Shown: positions 53,828 to 61,831 of the stretch, piece by piece
Numbering within the stretch: position 1 is the stretch's first letter
How the letters are laid out: the number at the start of each line of letters is the position of its first letter
NCBI GenBank assembly: GCA_016708905.1
Contig: JADJEV010000004.1
Location: forward strand, 806,001 to 870,000
Length of the DNA stretch: 64,000 nucleotides
Direction of reading: 5' to 3'
From: Candidatus Methylophosphatis roskildensis
GTDB lineage: Bacteria > Pseudomonadota > Gammaproteobacteria > Burkholderiales > Rhodocyclaceae
Position numbers and translations under genes: made by a program
Notes under the pieces: model-generated
Database searches by the model: none
The model's input: the letters and a program-made list of their open reading frames with translations, nothing else
Told to the model about the DNA's origin: nothing

Positions 53828-55122
53828 ATGGCAACCAAAAAAAATACAACTCGATCGACGCCCATCGCGATGCCGGCCATGCCTACATCGCCAGCCAACG
53901 CGCCGAAGGCTGGATTCCGGTGGCGGACGACTACGACGATCCAGCGTTCTCGGGTGGCAACATGGAACGGCCAGCGCTGCGTCGCATGATGGTCGACATC
54001 GAGGCCGGCAAGATCGATGTGGTCGTGATTTACAAGATCGACCGCCTGACGAGAAGCCTCGCCGACTTCTCCAAGATGGTCGAGGTATTCGAGCGCTACG
54101 GCGTGTCGTTCGTCTCGGTCACCCAGCAGTTCAACACGACGACCTCGATGGGCCGGTTGATGCTGAACATCCTGTTGTCCTTCGCGCAGTTCGAACGTGA
54201 AGTCACCGGTGAGCGCATCCGCGACAAGATCGCCGCCAGCAAGCGCAAGGGCATGTGGATGGGTGGTGTGCCGCCGCTCGGCTACGACGTCGCGAACCGC
54301 CGGCTGGTGCCCAACGAGCGCGAGGCCAAACTGATCCGACACATTTTCCAGCGCTTCGTTGAACTCGGCTCCAGCACCGCGCTGGTCAAGGAACTGAAGT
54401 TGGACGGCGTGACATCAAAGGCGTGGACCACGCAAGACGGCAAGACCCGCGACGGCAAACCGATCGACAAGGGCCACATCTACAAGCTGCTCAGTAACCG
54501 CACCTACCTTGGCGAGTTGCGCCACAAGGAACAGTGGTACCAGGCGGAGCATCCACCCATCATCAGCCGCGAGCTGTGGGACGCTGCCCACGCGATCCTG
54601 GATACCAATGGTCGGGTACGCGGCAACGCGACGCGGGCAACGGTGGCGTATCTGCTGAAGGGCGTCGTCTTCGGCAATGACGGCCGAGCACTGTCGCCGT
54701 GGCACACCACCAAGAAGAATGGGCGCCGCTATCGTTACTACGTGCCACAACGAGACTGCAAGGAACACGCGGGCGCCTCGGGCCTGCCACGACTGCCGGC
54801 CGCAGAGCTCGAGTCGGCGGTGCTCGATCAACTGCGCGCGATCCTGCGCGCTCCGAATCTCCTCGGTGAGATGCTGCCGCACGCGATCAAGCTCGACCCG
54901 ACCCTGGACGAAGCCAAGATCAGCGTGGCCATGACCCGGCTCGACGCGATTTGGGATCAACTGTTCCCGGCTGAGCAGACCCGGATCGTGAAGCTGCTGG
55001 TCGAGAAGGTCATCGTGTCGCCCAACGATCTCGAAGTCAGGCTGCGCGCCAACGGCATCGAGCGTTTGGTGCTGGAGCTGCGTCCCGAGCCGGTCGACCA
55101 ACCAGAGGAGGCACTGGCATGA
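53828..55122 (+). pseudogene. Large serine recombinase, catalytic N-terminus deleted
   Basis: The frame from about 53839 gives KKYNSIDAHRDAGHAYIASQ, VVIYKIDRLTRSLADFSKMV and FAQFEREVTGERIRDKIAAS, the resolvase domain; then a recombinase domain (GVPPLGYDVANRRLVPNERE) and a zinc-ribbon region ending PVDQPEEALA. The first strand with the catalytic Ser (normally AIYARxS, before SIDAQ) is absent. The ATG at 53828 encodes MATKK and then meets an A8 run whose frame is off by one from the recombinase. A short deletion at the A tract probably removed it. Only slippage could join the frames, and even then no nucleophile would be present. Confidence 0.78.
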
Positions 55123-55556
55123 GTGACATCCGCATCCAGAAAACCGGTGAGCCGGACATCCTGCAGACCAGCGACGGCAGGCTGACCCTGTCCGTGCCGA
55201 TCCAGATCAAGCGCCGCAGCGGCCGCAAGCTGGTCACCCTGCCGAACGGTGAAACCGCCCCGGTCAGGCCGTGGGACGTGGCACCGACGTCACTCCAACT
55301 GGCGCTGGCCAGGGGCCATCGCTGGCTGGCCATGTTGGAATCAGGGGAAGCGAAGTCGTTGAAGGAGATCGCCACGCGGGAAGGGATCGACAATAGCTAC
55401 GTGAGCCGGATGGTCAACCTGACCACGCTGGCGCCGGACATCGCCGCCGCCATCCTGGACGACACGCTGCCGAACCACATCACGCTGTTCGATCTGGCGG
55501 TTGATCCGCCAGCACTGTGGGATGAGCAGCGGGAGCGGGTCAAACTTTCGCGCTGA
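55119..55556 (+). CDS. Recombinase-associated ParB-like HTH protein
   Basis: The 145-residue protein has an N-terminal beta-rich segment (SDIRIQKTGEPDILQTSDGR, PIQIKRRSGRKLVTLPN) and a C-terminal helix-turn-helix of the KorB/ParB type (SLKEIATREGIDNSYVSRMV, NLTTLAPDIAAAILDD). It overlaps the recombinase stop as ATGA, so the two are co-translated. Genes of this type regularly accompany large serine recombinases of this class, perhaps as directionality or repressor factors; that role is inferred. Confidence 0.75.
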   Translation: MSDIRIQKTGEPDILQTSDGRLTLSVPIQIKRRSGRKLVTLPNGETAPVRPWDVAPTSLQLALARGHRWLAMLESGEAKSLKEIATREGIDNSYVSRMVNLTTLAPDIAAAILDDTLPNHITLFDLAVDPPALWDEQRERVKLSR

Positions 55557-55559
55557 ATC

Positions 55560-56477
55560 TCAGCCAGCACCTGCGGGCGACCAAGGTCCACCCGCTGGCC
55601 ACCGGGCGGGAAACGCCGTGTTGGCACTGGCCGCTTCAGTGACCGGCACCATGAACGTGGCCAATGCAGCAGTGACGTCGTTCAGCGCCAGCGCTTCCAG
55701 TCGGTTCTTTCGCAGGAAGGCCTGCCACTGCATCTGCTTCTGCTCATCTTGCGCAAACGCATCTGTCAGCCCGAATGGAGCCCGTCCTGTCAGGGCGGTC
55801 TTGCGGCGGTCGAAGGTGGCTTGAACGGCTTGGCGAAGGATGTCGCCATCAAAGTCGGTATGCCGCGCCAGTATCCAGAGATCGAAGTAATCCTTCATGC
55901 GGCTGTTGGCGATGCCAAGAGATGACAGCGCCTCGAACTTCTCGGCGACTACGGTGTAGCGCGGGTAAACCCGCAGCTTCGGTGCCGCGAACTCTGTCAG
56001 CATGACGGGGTACTCGACATCCTCTGGCCCTGGCGTCACCGCATCGCCAAACCCGATATCGATCTGAATCTGGCAGCGTGCGCCGTCGATCACGCCGAGC
56101 AATATGACGCGCACACCGGCATAGTTTGCCTCCTTGCGAATCTCGGCGGCGTGCACGGTGTCAGCCTGAAAGGTCACGCCGTCATGCGTTTCGATCGCGC
56201 AGATTTCTCTGAAGACGCCTTCGATGTGCGGCAGCTCCGCCGAACCGAATCCGAGAAAATCAGCATCTCTTGTCGGGCGGTGCGGGATGTCGAACCACAG
56301 GTCAAAAAGCAGTGCGCCTTTCAGAAGAAATTGATCTGCATGCTGCGAGATGCTGATCCGGTACAGCAGCCGCTCAAGCGCATAGCGCGTGAGGAGCAGA
56401 TTGAAATCCTGCTTGGTCTCGCGGGCGCGGTTGAGCAGACGCGCACGTACCGATGCCGCCACGTTTCGTTCGGTCAT
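55560..56477 (-). CDS. AbiEii-family nucleotidyltransferase toxin
   Basis: The 305-residue protein has the AbiEii/MenT-type nucleotidyltransferase fold: FLLKGALLFDLW near 46 (the GG/GS-like helix), the acidic pair in RPTRDADFLGFG near 63, a third acidic strand in CQIQIDIGFGDAV and KFEALSSLGIANSRMKDYFD near 183, typical of the family. AbiEii toxins inactivate tRNA or growth functions in phage-infected cells (type IV toxin-antitoxin). The C-terminal tail (ARWPAGGPWSPAGAG) looks like read-through into unrelated sequence. Start ATG at 56477, overlapping abiEi by ATGA. Confidence 0.9.
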   Translation of the reverse strand: MTERNVAASVRARLLNRARETKQDFNLLLTRYALERLLYRISISQHADQFLLKGALLFDLWFDIPHRPTRDADFLGFGSAELPHIEGVFREICAIETHDGVTFQADTVHAAEIRKEANYAGVRVILLGVIDGARCQIQIDIGFGDAVTPGPEDVEYPVMLTEFAAPKLRVYPRYTVVAEKFEALSSLGIANSRMKDYFDLWILARHTDFDGDILRQAVQATFDRRKTALTGRAPFGLTDAFAQDEQKQMQWQAFLRKNRLEALALNDVTAALATFMVPVTEAASANTAFPARWPAGGPWSPAGAG

Positions 56478-57091
56478 GACAGGCTTTCCATGTAGGGGCG
56501 CATCACATTGGCCACGCGGCACAGCGTGGCATAGCGCCAGAGTTCGTCCATGCTCACGCGCTTCGCCCGCCAAGCCTCCTGCAGCGCTTCCATCGCCACA
56601 TCGAGGCCGATCTTGTTGCGGAACTTGAAGCAGTCAGCCACGGTGCGAGCGACGTTGGTCACGCGCACGGTCACGCCATCAATGTGATGTTCCTCAATGC
56701 CGTCGGTCAGCGCGGCGCCAGAAAAGCGCACGATGCGCAGTGGCGGGTACTCCATCTTCGGCGCACGCGCCTTGTTGGGAATAGCCAGCCAGACCTCGAA
56801 TGGCGACTGCGTGGTGATGTCGTGCACGCGCAGTGCCGACAGCAGGCAGACGATGGCTTGCGGGTGTTTGCGTGCCACCTCGGCCAGCGTGCCATGCTCG
56901 GACATGCTGCGATCCGGACGGGCATACAGACCTCGACCCACGCGGATGAGTAGGCCCTGCCGAACCAGCCGCGTGAGGGCGACACTGGGCAGACCCAGTG
57001 CATCGAGGTCACGCGGGCGAATGAGGCCGCGCTGGGCGGCAAGATCCAGAATGGTCTGATGCGAACTTTCCATGCCAGCATGATGTTGCAT
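56474..57091 (-). CDS. AbiEi-family antitoxin/transcriptional repressor
   Basis: The protein of about 205 residues has an N-terminal winged helix (LAAQRGLIRPRDLDALGLPS, then LVRQGLLIRVGRGLYARP) and the C-terminal AbiEi domain (HPQAIVCLLSALRVHDITTQ, VRVTNVARTVADCFKFRNKI). AbiEi represses its own promoter and counteracts AbiEii without direct binding. A perfect inverted repeat lies directly upstream at 57095-57120. The start may be 57091 (MQHHAGMESS) or 57073 (MESSHQ); none has a strong ribosome-binding site. Confidence 0.9.
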   Translation of the reverse strand: MQHHAGMESSHQTILDLAAQRGLIRPRDLDALGLPSVALTRLVRQGLLIRVGRGLYARPDRSMSEHGTLAEVARKHPQAIVCLLSALRVHDITTQSPFEVWLAIPNKARAPKMEYPPLRIVRFSGAALTDGIEEHHIDGVTVRVTNVARTVADCFKFRNKIGLDVAMEALQEAWRAKRVSMDELWRYATLCRVANVMRPYMESLS

Positions 57092-57094
57092 TAC

Positions 57095-57120
57095 GTCGGT
57101 AGTTGTCAATAACTACCGAC
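57095..57120. promoter_or_regulatory. Probable AbiEi operator
   Basis: GTCGGTAGTT and AACTACCGAC form a perfect 10-base inverted repeat around the 6-base spacer GTCAAT, 3 bases upstream of the proposed abiEi start. On the minus strand TTGACA (57109-57104) lies inside it and could be a -35 element, so bound AbiEi would block the promoter. AbiEi proteins are known to bind such inverted repeats; here the assignment rests on position and symmetry. Confidence 0.75.
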
Positions 57121-57219
57121 AAAACGCAACGTACATGGTTTCCTTTGCCTACCGATGCCGCAATCCAACCGCTTGATTCGTCCGCGCGTAACTCTTTGAT
57201 CTGTATGGGCCAGATTTGT

Positions 57220-57384
57220 GGCCTTTGCGGACTTCGGGCCAGTTCAAGGGAGCGAGGTCGGAGCGAGGAATGGCCAGGAGAGAGTGAAATGTGACCCGGG
57301 ACGGGCCGAGACGCTGACCGGCGAAGTCCGCAGGCTTCCGCAGGAACCCCCAACAGCACGCGGCAACTGTCGCCATCGGATAAG
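57220..57384. repeat. ssrA-flank repeat C
   Basis: This gene-free stretch downstream of ssrA shares several blocks of 12-20 bases, in the same order and spacing, with 50235-50408 (TTTGCGGACTTCGG, GAGCGAGGAATGGCCAGGAG, CAGGCTTCCGCA). It is the intact partner of repeat B, so the DNA between them (about 7 kb) is an inserted block. Confidence 0.72.
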
Positions 57385-57414
57385 AAAAAGCCCCAACTGA
57401 GAACAGTTGGGGCT
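57385..57414 (-). terminator. ssrA transcription terminator
   Basis: The stem AGCCCCAACTG/CAGTTGGGGCT (57389-57399 and 57404-57414, loop AGAA) is followed on the minus strand by TTTTT. It lies seven bases after the CCA end of the tmRNA. Confidence 0.9.
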
Positions 57415-57421
57415 TCAATAA

Positions 57422-57783
57422 TGGTGGAGGCGGCGGGAATTGAACCCGCGTCCGCAAGACTTCCACAGGCAGCCCTACATACTTAGCCTCGTCGTTTGAT
57501 TTGACCCGCAACCCGCCGCCGGGCAGGCTGGTTACAGGCGATCCGCTGGGTTTTCGTGGCTGCCCGCGCGGCGAAGGCGGCCCTTATCTCATGTAAATGA
57601 CTCTGCTGTAGCTTGCGCTACCCGGCCCGTGAGCAAACCGGTGCAGAGGCCAGCCGCAATTAAGCGGCTAGAGCGAAACGCTCGTCGTTGGCAGTTATTG
57701 CATTCCAGATGGATTTACGAGGTGACTGGTCCTCGGTATGCACTGCACTGCTTCTTGACCCACGTCGAAGCCAGGTCGCCCCC
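57422..57783 (-). ncRNA. ssrA: tmRNA (ssrA)
   Basis: The 362-base transfer-messenger RNA rescues stalled ribosomes with SmpB. Its 5' end GGGGGCGACCTGGCTTCGAC (57783 downward) and 3' end CGGGTTCAATTCCCG...CTCCACCA (57422) form the tRNA-like domain with an encoded CCA. The tag frame at 57692-57660 reads GCC AAC GAC GAG CGT TTC GCT CTA GCC GCT TAA, that is ANDERFALAA, ending in the AlaAla degradation signal. Pseudoknot regions lie between. It marks the right border of the accessory zone; ssrA is a well-known integration site for islands. Confidence 0.97.
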
Positions 57784-57828
57784 GTGGTTACTGCCACTGC
57801 ATCGAATGCGGATGCAGTGCCGCCGAAC

Positions 57829-58521
57829 TCAAGTGCTCATTCTAGCATCGTCGATGCCGAGTAACTGCGCTATCTGCCGTGGGTGGTCCACCAGGTGGTC
57901 GGCGCCCCAGTCTTCGATCGGCGGTCCCTCGCCGAGATAGCCGTAGCGCACGGCGACGGTTGTCATGCCGCAGGCTCGGCCGGCCTGGATGTCGCGCAGG
58001 TCGTCGCCGATGTAGAGGCAACGTGAAGCCTGCACGCCGGCGACGGCACTGGCGAGCAGAAGCGGGGCGGCTGCCGGCTTGGCTCTGGGGGCGCTGTCGC
58101 CGCTGACTATGCTCGCCGCGCGATGCAGTAAGCCGAGACCACGCATGACCGGGACAGTAAAACGCGCGGCCTTGTTGGTGACCACGCCCCAGCGGATGCC
58201 GGCGGATTCGATCAGTTCCAGAAGCTCGTGGATGCCATCGAACAGCCGAGTGCCGACGCACAAGGACTGGCCATAGTGCGCAAGTACGCGTGCGCCGAGT
58301 TCGGCATAGTTGGCGTCGCCGGGATTCAGGTCGAAGCCAACACGCAGCAGTCCGCGTACGCCATGCGAGGTAACGCGCCGCAGCGCGTCGAGGTCGAGCG
58401 GGGCTTGGCTTTCTTCGGCACGCACGCGGTTGAGTGCGCCGCCGAGATCGGGGGCCGTATCGGCGAGCGTGCCGTCGAGGTCGAAGAACACGGCCTCCCA
58501 GGCGCTCGCCCGTTCGGTCAA
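57829..58521 (-). CDS. gph: Phosphoglycolate phosphatase
   Basis: The 230-residue HAD hydrolase has the nucleophile motif FFDLDGTLADTAPDL at 12-26, the motif II Thr in WGVVTNKAARF near 113 and the acidic motif YIGDDLRDIQAGRACGM near 176. It removes phosphoglycolate formed by repair of 3'-phosphoglycolate DNA ends or by oxygenation. It overlaps ubiG by four bases, the classical proteobacterial ubiG-gph arrangement. Confidence 0.92.
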   Translation of the reverse strand: MTERASAWEAVFFDLDGTLADTAPDLGGALNRVRAEESQAPLDLDALRRVTSHGVRGLLRVGFDLNPGDANYAELGARVLAHYGQSLCVGTRLFDGIHELLELIESAGIRWGVVTNKAARFTVPVMRGLGLLHRAASIVSGDSAPRAKPAAAPLLLASAVAGVQASRCLYIGDDLRDIQAGRACGMTTVAVRYGYLGEGPPIEDWGADHLVDHPRQIAQLLGIDDARMST

Positions 58522-59216
58522 GCGCGCACCGCGCGAGCCAGAAAATTGACGTCGGTGTCGCGACCCAGCGAGTACGTTCGGGCGAGCGGGTTGTAGCGCA
58601 TGCCGACCAGGTCGTGCGTGTCGAGACCGGCGTCGCGGCAGAAGCGTGCGAGTTCAGAAGGTCGGATGAACTTCGAATAGTCGTGCGTGCCCATCGGCAG
58701 CAGCCTCAACAGGTACTCTGCACCGATGACGGCCAACAGGTAGGCCTTGGGATTGCGATTGATGGTCGAGAAAAAAGCAGTGCCGCCCGGCTTGAGCAGG
58801 TCAGCGCAGGCTTTGACCGTGCTGGCCGGGTCGGGTACGTGTTCGAGCAGTTCGAGGCAGGTCACAACGTCGAACGTGCCGGGGTGCGCAGCGGCGAAAT
58901 CCTCGGCGGCGGCGTGGACGTACTCAACCTGCTGCCCGCTTTCGTAAAGGTGCAGTCGCGCCACACCGAGCGCCTTGTCGGAGAGGTCGATGCCGGTCAC
59001 GTTCGCACCGCGTGCCGCCATGCTCTCCGAGAGTATGCCGCCACCGCAGCCGACGTCGAGCACGCGCTTGCCGCGCAGGCCGACATTGCGATCGATGTAG
59101 TCGAGGCGCAGGGGGTTGATATCGTGCAGCGGCTTGAATTCGGATTCGGGATCCCACCAGCGGTGTGCGAGGTCGCTGAACTTGCGCAGTTCGAGCGGGT
59201 CGGCGTTGGCGGTCAT
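58518..59216 (-). CDS. ubiG: Ubiquinone biosynthesis O-methyltransferase
   Basis: The 232-residue SAM-dependent enzyme catalyses both O-methylations in ubiquinone synthesis. Motifs: WWDPESEFKPLHDINPLR near 21-38, the SAM loop VLDVGCGGGILSESMA near 52-67, VTCLELLEHVPDP near 119 and FFSTINRNPKAYLLAV near 149. The start MTANADP at 59216 follows GAGGAGCATGCC. gph overlaps downstream. The OmpA-family gene lies upstream, separated by a terminator. Confidence 0.96.
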   Translation of the reverse strand: MTANADPLELRKFSDLAHRWWDPESEFKPLHDINPLRLDYIDRNVGLRGKRVLDVGCGGGILSESMAARGANVTGIDLSDKALGVARLHLYESGQQVEYVHAAAEDFAAAHPGTFDVVTCLELLEHVPDPASTVKACADLLKPGGTAFFSTINRNPKAYLLAVIGAEYLLRLLPMGTHDYSKFIRPSELARFCRDAGLDTHDLVGMRYNPLARTYSLGRDTDVNFLARAVRA

Positions 59217-59301
59217 GGCATGCTCCTCGGATCGTTTGCCCGGGTCAGACCCGGAGCGGGGCGCTTCGTTCAAGCGAATGGCGGCTGCAGCCGGACGAAA
59301 A

Positions 59302-59327
59302 AAAGCCCTGCGCGAACGCAGGGCTTT
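59302..59327 (-). terminator. Terminator after the OmpA-family gene
   Basis: AAAGCCCTGCG and CGCAGGGCTTT form an 11-base stem with a CGAA loop. On the minus strand a run of T residues follows. It lies 20 bases past the stop codon of the OmpA-family gene and before ubiG. Confidence 0.9.
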
Positions 59328-59346
59328 CTTGCTCGGTTCCGAGCGA

Positions 59347-60102
59347 TTACTTCTTGGTGCCGATGATCTCGATCTCGACGCGACGATCGGGTTGCAGGCA
59401 ATCGACGAGTTTCCGGTTCTTGCCGGACTCGGGCCTCATGTTGCAGCCGGTGGTCTTCGGCTGGGCTTCGCCCTTGCCTTCGGTGTAGATGCGGTTCGGC
59501 TCGACGCCCTTGCCGATCAGGTAATCCTTGACCGATTGGGCACGGCGCTCGGACAGCTTCTGGTTGTACCTGTCGGAGCCGATACGGTCAGTGTGGCCGA
59601 CCGCGATGATGACTTCCAGCGCGATCTGGTTGAGCTTGCTGACGACATCGTCGAGCTTGGCCTTGCCTTCGGGGCGCAGCACAGCCTTGTCGAAATCGAA
59701 CAGTGCGTCGGCGGCCAGGGTGATCTTCTCGGCGGCTGGCTTCGGTGCCGGTGCAGCGGCGGGCGCGGCGGGCGCGGCCGGTGCGGCTGCCGGCGCTGCC
59801 TTCGGCTCGCAGGCTTCCTTCGGCATCAGATCCTTGTCGCATTCGCAGCCGGCGGGGAATGCGCTGCCGACGACCGGCGTGGTTGCGGCCAGCTGCGGCG
59901 TCCAGTAGCCGGTGCGCCAGCACAGCCCGAAGCCACTGCGCACCACGACACCACGGTTGTCGATCACGTACGGCTTGTGAGCGGGCGTCTTGGTATCCAG
60001 CACGACTTCCTTGAGCGCTGTCTGCGCGAATGCGCTGGAACCTGCGGTCAGGGCGGCCAGGGTACCGGCAACGAGCAGAGATGTATTAAGTTGTTTGATC
60101 AT
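59347..60102 (-). CDS. OmpA-family peptidoglycan-binding outer-membrane protein
   Basis: The 251-residue protein has a signal peptide (LLVAGTLAALTAGSSAFAQ), then a short region with YVIDNRGVVVRSGFGLCW and two Cys in GCECDKD. An Ala/Pro hinge (about 100-135) leads to a C-terminal OmpA domain (DALFDFDKAVLRPEGKAKLD, GHTDRIGSDRYNQKLSERRA) that binds diaminopimelate in peptidoglycan. It lacks an eight-strand beta barrel, so it is a periplasmic or outer-membrane anchor. A matching gene next to ubiG is common in betaproteobacteria. Start ATG at 60102. Confidence 0.93.
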   Translation of the reverse strand: MIKQLNTSLLVAGTLAALTAGSSAFAQTALKEVVLDTKTPAHKPYVIDNRGVVVRSGFGLCWRTGYWTPQLAATTPVVGSAFPAGCECDKDLMPKEACEPKAAPAAAPAAPAAPAAAPAPKPAAEKITLAADALFDFDKAVLRPEGKAKLDDVVSKLNQIALEVIIAVGHTDRIGSDRYNQKLSERRAQSVKDYLIGKGVEPNRIYTEGKGEAQPKTTGCNMRPESGKNRKLVDCLQPDRRVEIEIIGTKK

Positions 60103-60229
60103 GTCGTCCTCATCGCAAGGAAAAAATCGGAGTAGCTCTGACAAAATGACGCTGCCGGACAGGATACTACGCAAAGTCGAAACGCAGTCCGATAACGGCG
60201 ACTTCCGGAAAACCAGACGGCATCGCCGT

Positions 60230-61546
60230 TCAAGTCACTAATTTATTGTGCCATAAGTTGGAAATCCGTCGCAATTCAGTGTTGCTAAATTGCAACAGTG
60301 CCTTGTCGAGCATGCGCGGCTGGCCGCCCACCCACACATGCGAAACCTGTTCGCGCCCAGCAACATACACGATATGCGAGGCCGGGTCGAAGCAGGGCGC
60401 GGCAATCCAGTCGCCCAGATCGATGGCAATCAGGTCCGCCAGTTTGCCGGCCTCGATCGATCCGATCCGCTCGCCGAGCCCCAGCGCGGCCGCGCCGTCG
60501 AGCGTCGCCATGCGCAGGCTCTGGTGCGCCGGGAGCGAGCTGGCGTCGCCCGTGGCCACCTTGCTCAAGAGGGCGGCTTGCCGCATTTCCTGAAGGATGT
60601 CCAGGCGGTTGTTGCTTGCGGCGCCGTCGCTGCCCAGTGCAACGCGTACACCGGCATCCTTCAACTGCCGGATCGGCGCGATTCCGCTGGCCAGCTTCAT
60701 ATTGGAAGTCGGACAGTGAACGACGCTGCAGGCATTGCGGGCGAGCAGATCGATCTCCTCGTGCGACAGGTGGACGGCATGCACGCCGATCAGCGATGGT
60801 CCGACGAGCCCCAGCCGCTGGAGTCGTTCGATCGGCCGCATGCCATGCTGGCTGACACTCTCTTCGATTTCATGCACGGTCTCGTGGACGTGCAGGTGAA
60901 TCGGCAGGTCGAGCTGTTCGGCCAGCATCAGGATTCGGCCAAAGGTTCGATCTGATACCGTGTAGGGCGCGTGCGGCGCCATGCAGAAACTCACCAGCGG
61001 GTCACCGCGCCATGCGTCGCGCGTAGCGAGGCCCTTGGCCAGATAATCGTCGGCGTCGGACGCGTAGCCCGAGGCAAACTCGATCGCGATGATGCCGAGG
61101 ACGCATCGCACCCCGGCCAGTGCCGCGGCCCGAGCCGCGGCGTCCGGGAAGAAGTACATGTCGGAAAAGCAGGTGACGCCGCCGCGCAGCATTTCCGCGC
61201 AGGCGAGCAGTGTTCCGTCATGGACGAAGTCCGCGCAGACAAGCCGCCCTTCGGCCGGCCAGACCGCCTCCTGCAGCCAGCGCATCAGCGGCAGGTCGTC
61301 TCCGAGTCCACGCAGCAGCGCCATCGCGGCATGCGTGTGGGCGTTTACCAGTCCCGGCAAGAGCACATGGTCGGGCAGCGTGACTGCCGTGTCGGCCACA
61401 AACCGGGAACGCGCTGAATCGGTCGGCAATACTGCGACGATGCGTCCGTTGCGTACCGCGACAGAGTGCGATTCGAGGACACTACCCGGCGGTTCGATCG
61501 GGATGATCCAGCGCGGCTCGATCAGCAGGTCGACGGCTTCATTCAT
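60230..61546 (-). CDS. TRZ/ATZ-family amidohydrolase (methylthioadenosine/S-adenosylhomocysteine deaminase-like)
   Basis: The 438-residue metal-dependent hydrolase has the zinc motif NAHTHAAMALLRGLGDDLPL near 67, substrate-site CMAPHAPYT near 190, IHLHVHET near 218, HAVHLS and the catalytic GSDGAASNNRLDI near 314. This layout fits aminohydrolases acting on purine nucleosides such as methylthioadenosine or S-adenosylhomocysteine; the substrate is not fixed by sequence. The ATG at 61546 begins MNEAVDLLIEPRW. Sequence upstream on this strand is antisense to gyrA and is not coding. Confidence 0.9.
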   Translation of the reverse strand: MNEAVDLLIEPRWIIPIEPPGSVLESHSVAVRNGRIVAVLPTDSARSRFVADTAVTLPDHVLLPGLVNAHTHAAMALLRGLGDDLPLMRWLQEAVWPAEGRLVCADFVHDGTLLACAEMLRGGVTCFSDMYFFPDAAARAAALAGVRCVLGIIAIEFASGYASDADDYLAKGLATRDAWRGDPLVSFCMAPHAPYTVSDRTFGRILMLAEQLDLPIHLHVHETVHEIEESVSQHGMRPIERLQRLGLVGPSLIGVHAVHLSHEEIDLLARNACSVVHCPTSNMKLASGIAPIRQLKDAGVRVALGSDGAASNNRLDILQEMRQAALLSKVATGDASSLPAHQSLRMATLDGAAALGLGERIGSIEAGKLADLIAIDLGDWIAAPCFDPASHIVYVAGREQVSHVWVGGQPRMLDKALLQFSNTELRRISNLWHNKLVT

Positions 61547-61831
61547 CGTGACGTTTCCGTCGCCACGATGCGGCACTTGAAGCTGGCTGGGAGGGACACA
61601 TCGGCTCCTTGGCTGGATCGGGCAGTTGCGGATCGCCAGCTCATTTAAGCACAAGCGCATCCTCGCATCCAACCGGGCCGCGTCAGCGGCCGGCGCGCCG
61701 AAAGGCCGTCGGGGCGGAAGTCGCGCATGATAGAATCTTGCCTCTTGTGAGCAGGTACTCGGGTTGCTTCGGCAGTCTCCTGCGGAATGGCCGGCGCGGC
61801 CCCTCTTTCCGGCCGAATCGCCTCGAAAAAC

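Noticed and set aside
57829..61546. Treating gph to the deaminase gene as one operon
   Set aside because: A strong terminator at 59302-59327 separates ubiG-gph from the OmpA-family gene, and 127 bases separate that gene from the deaminase.
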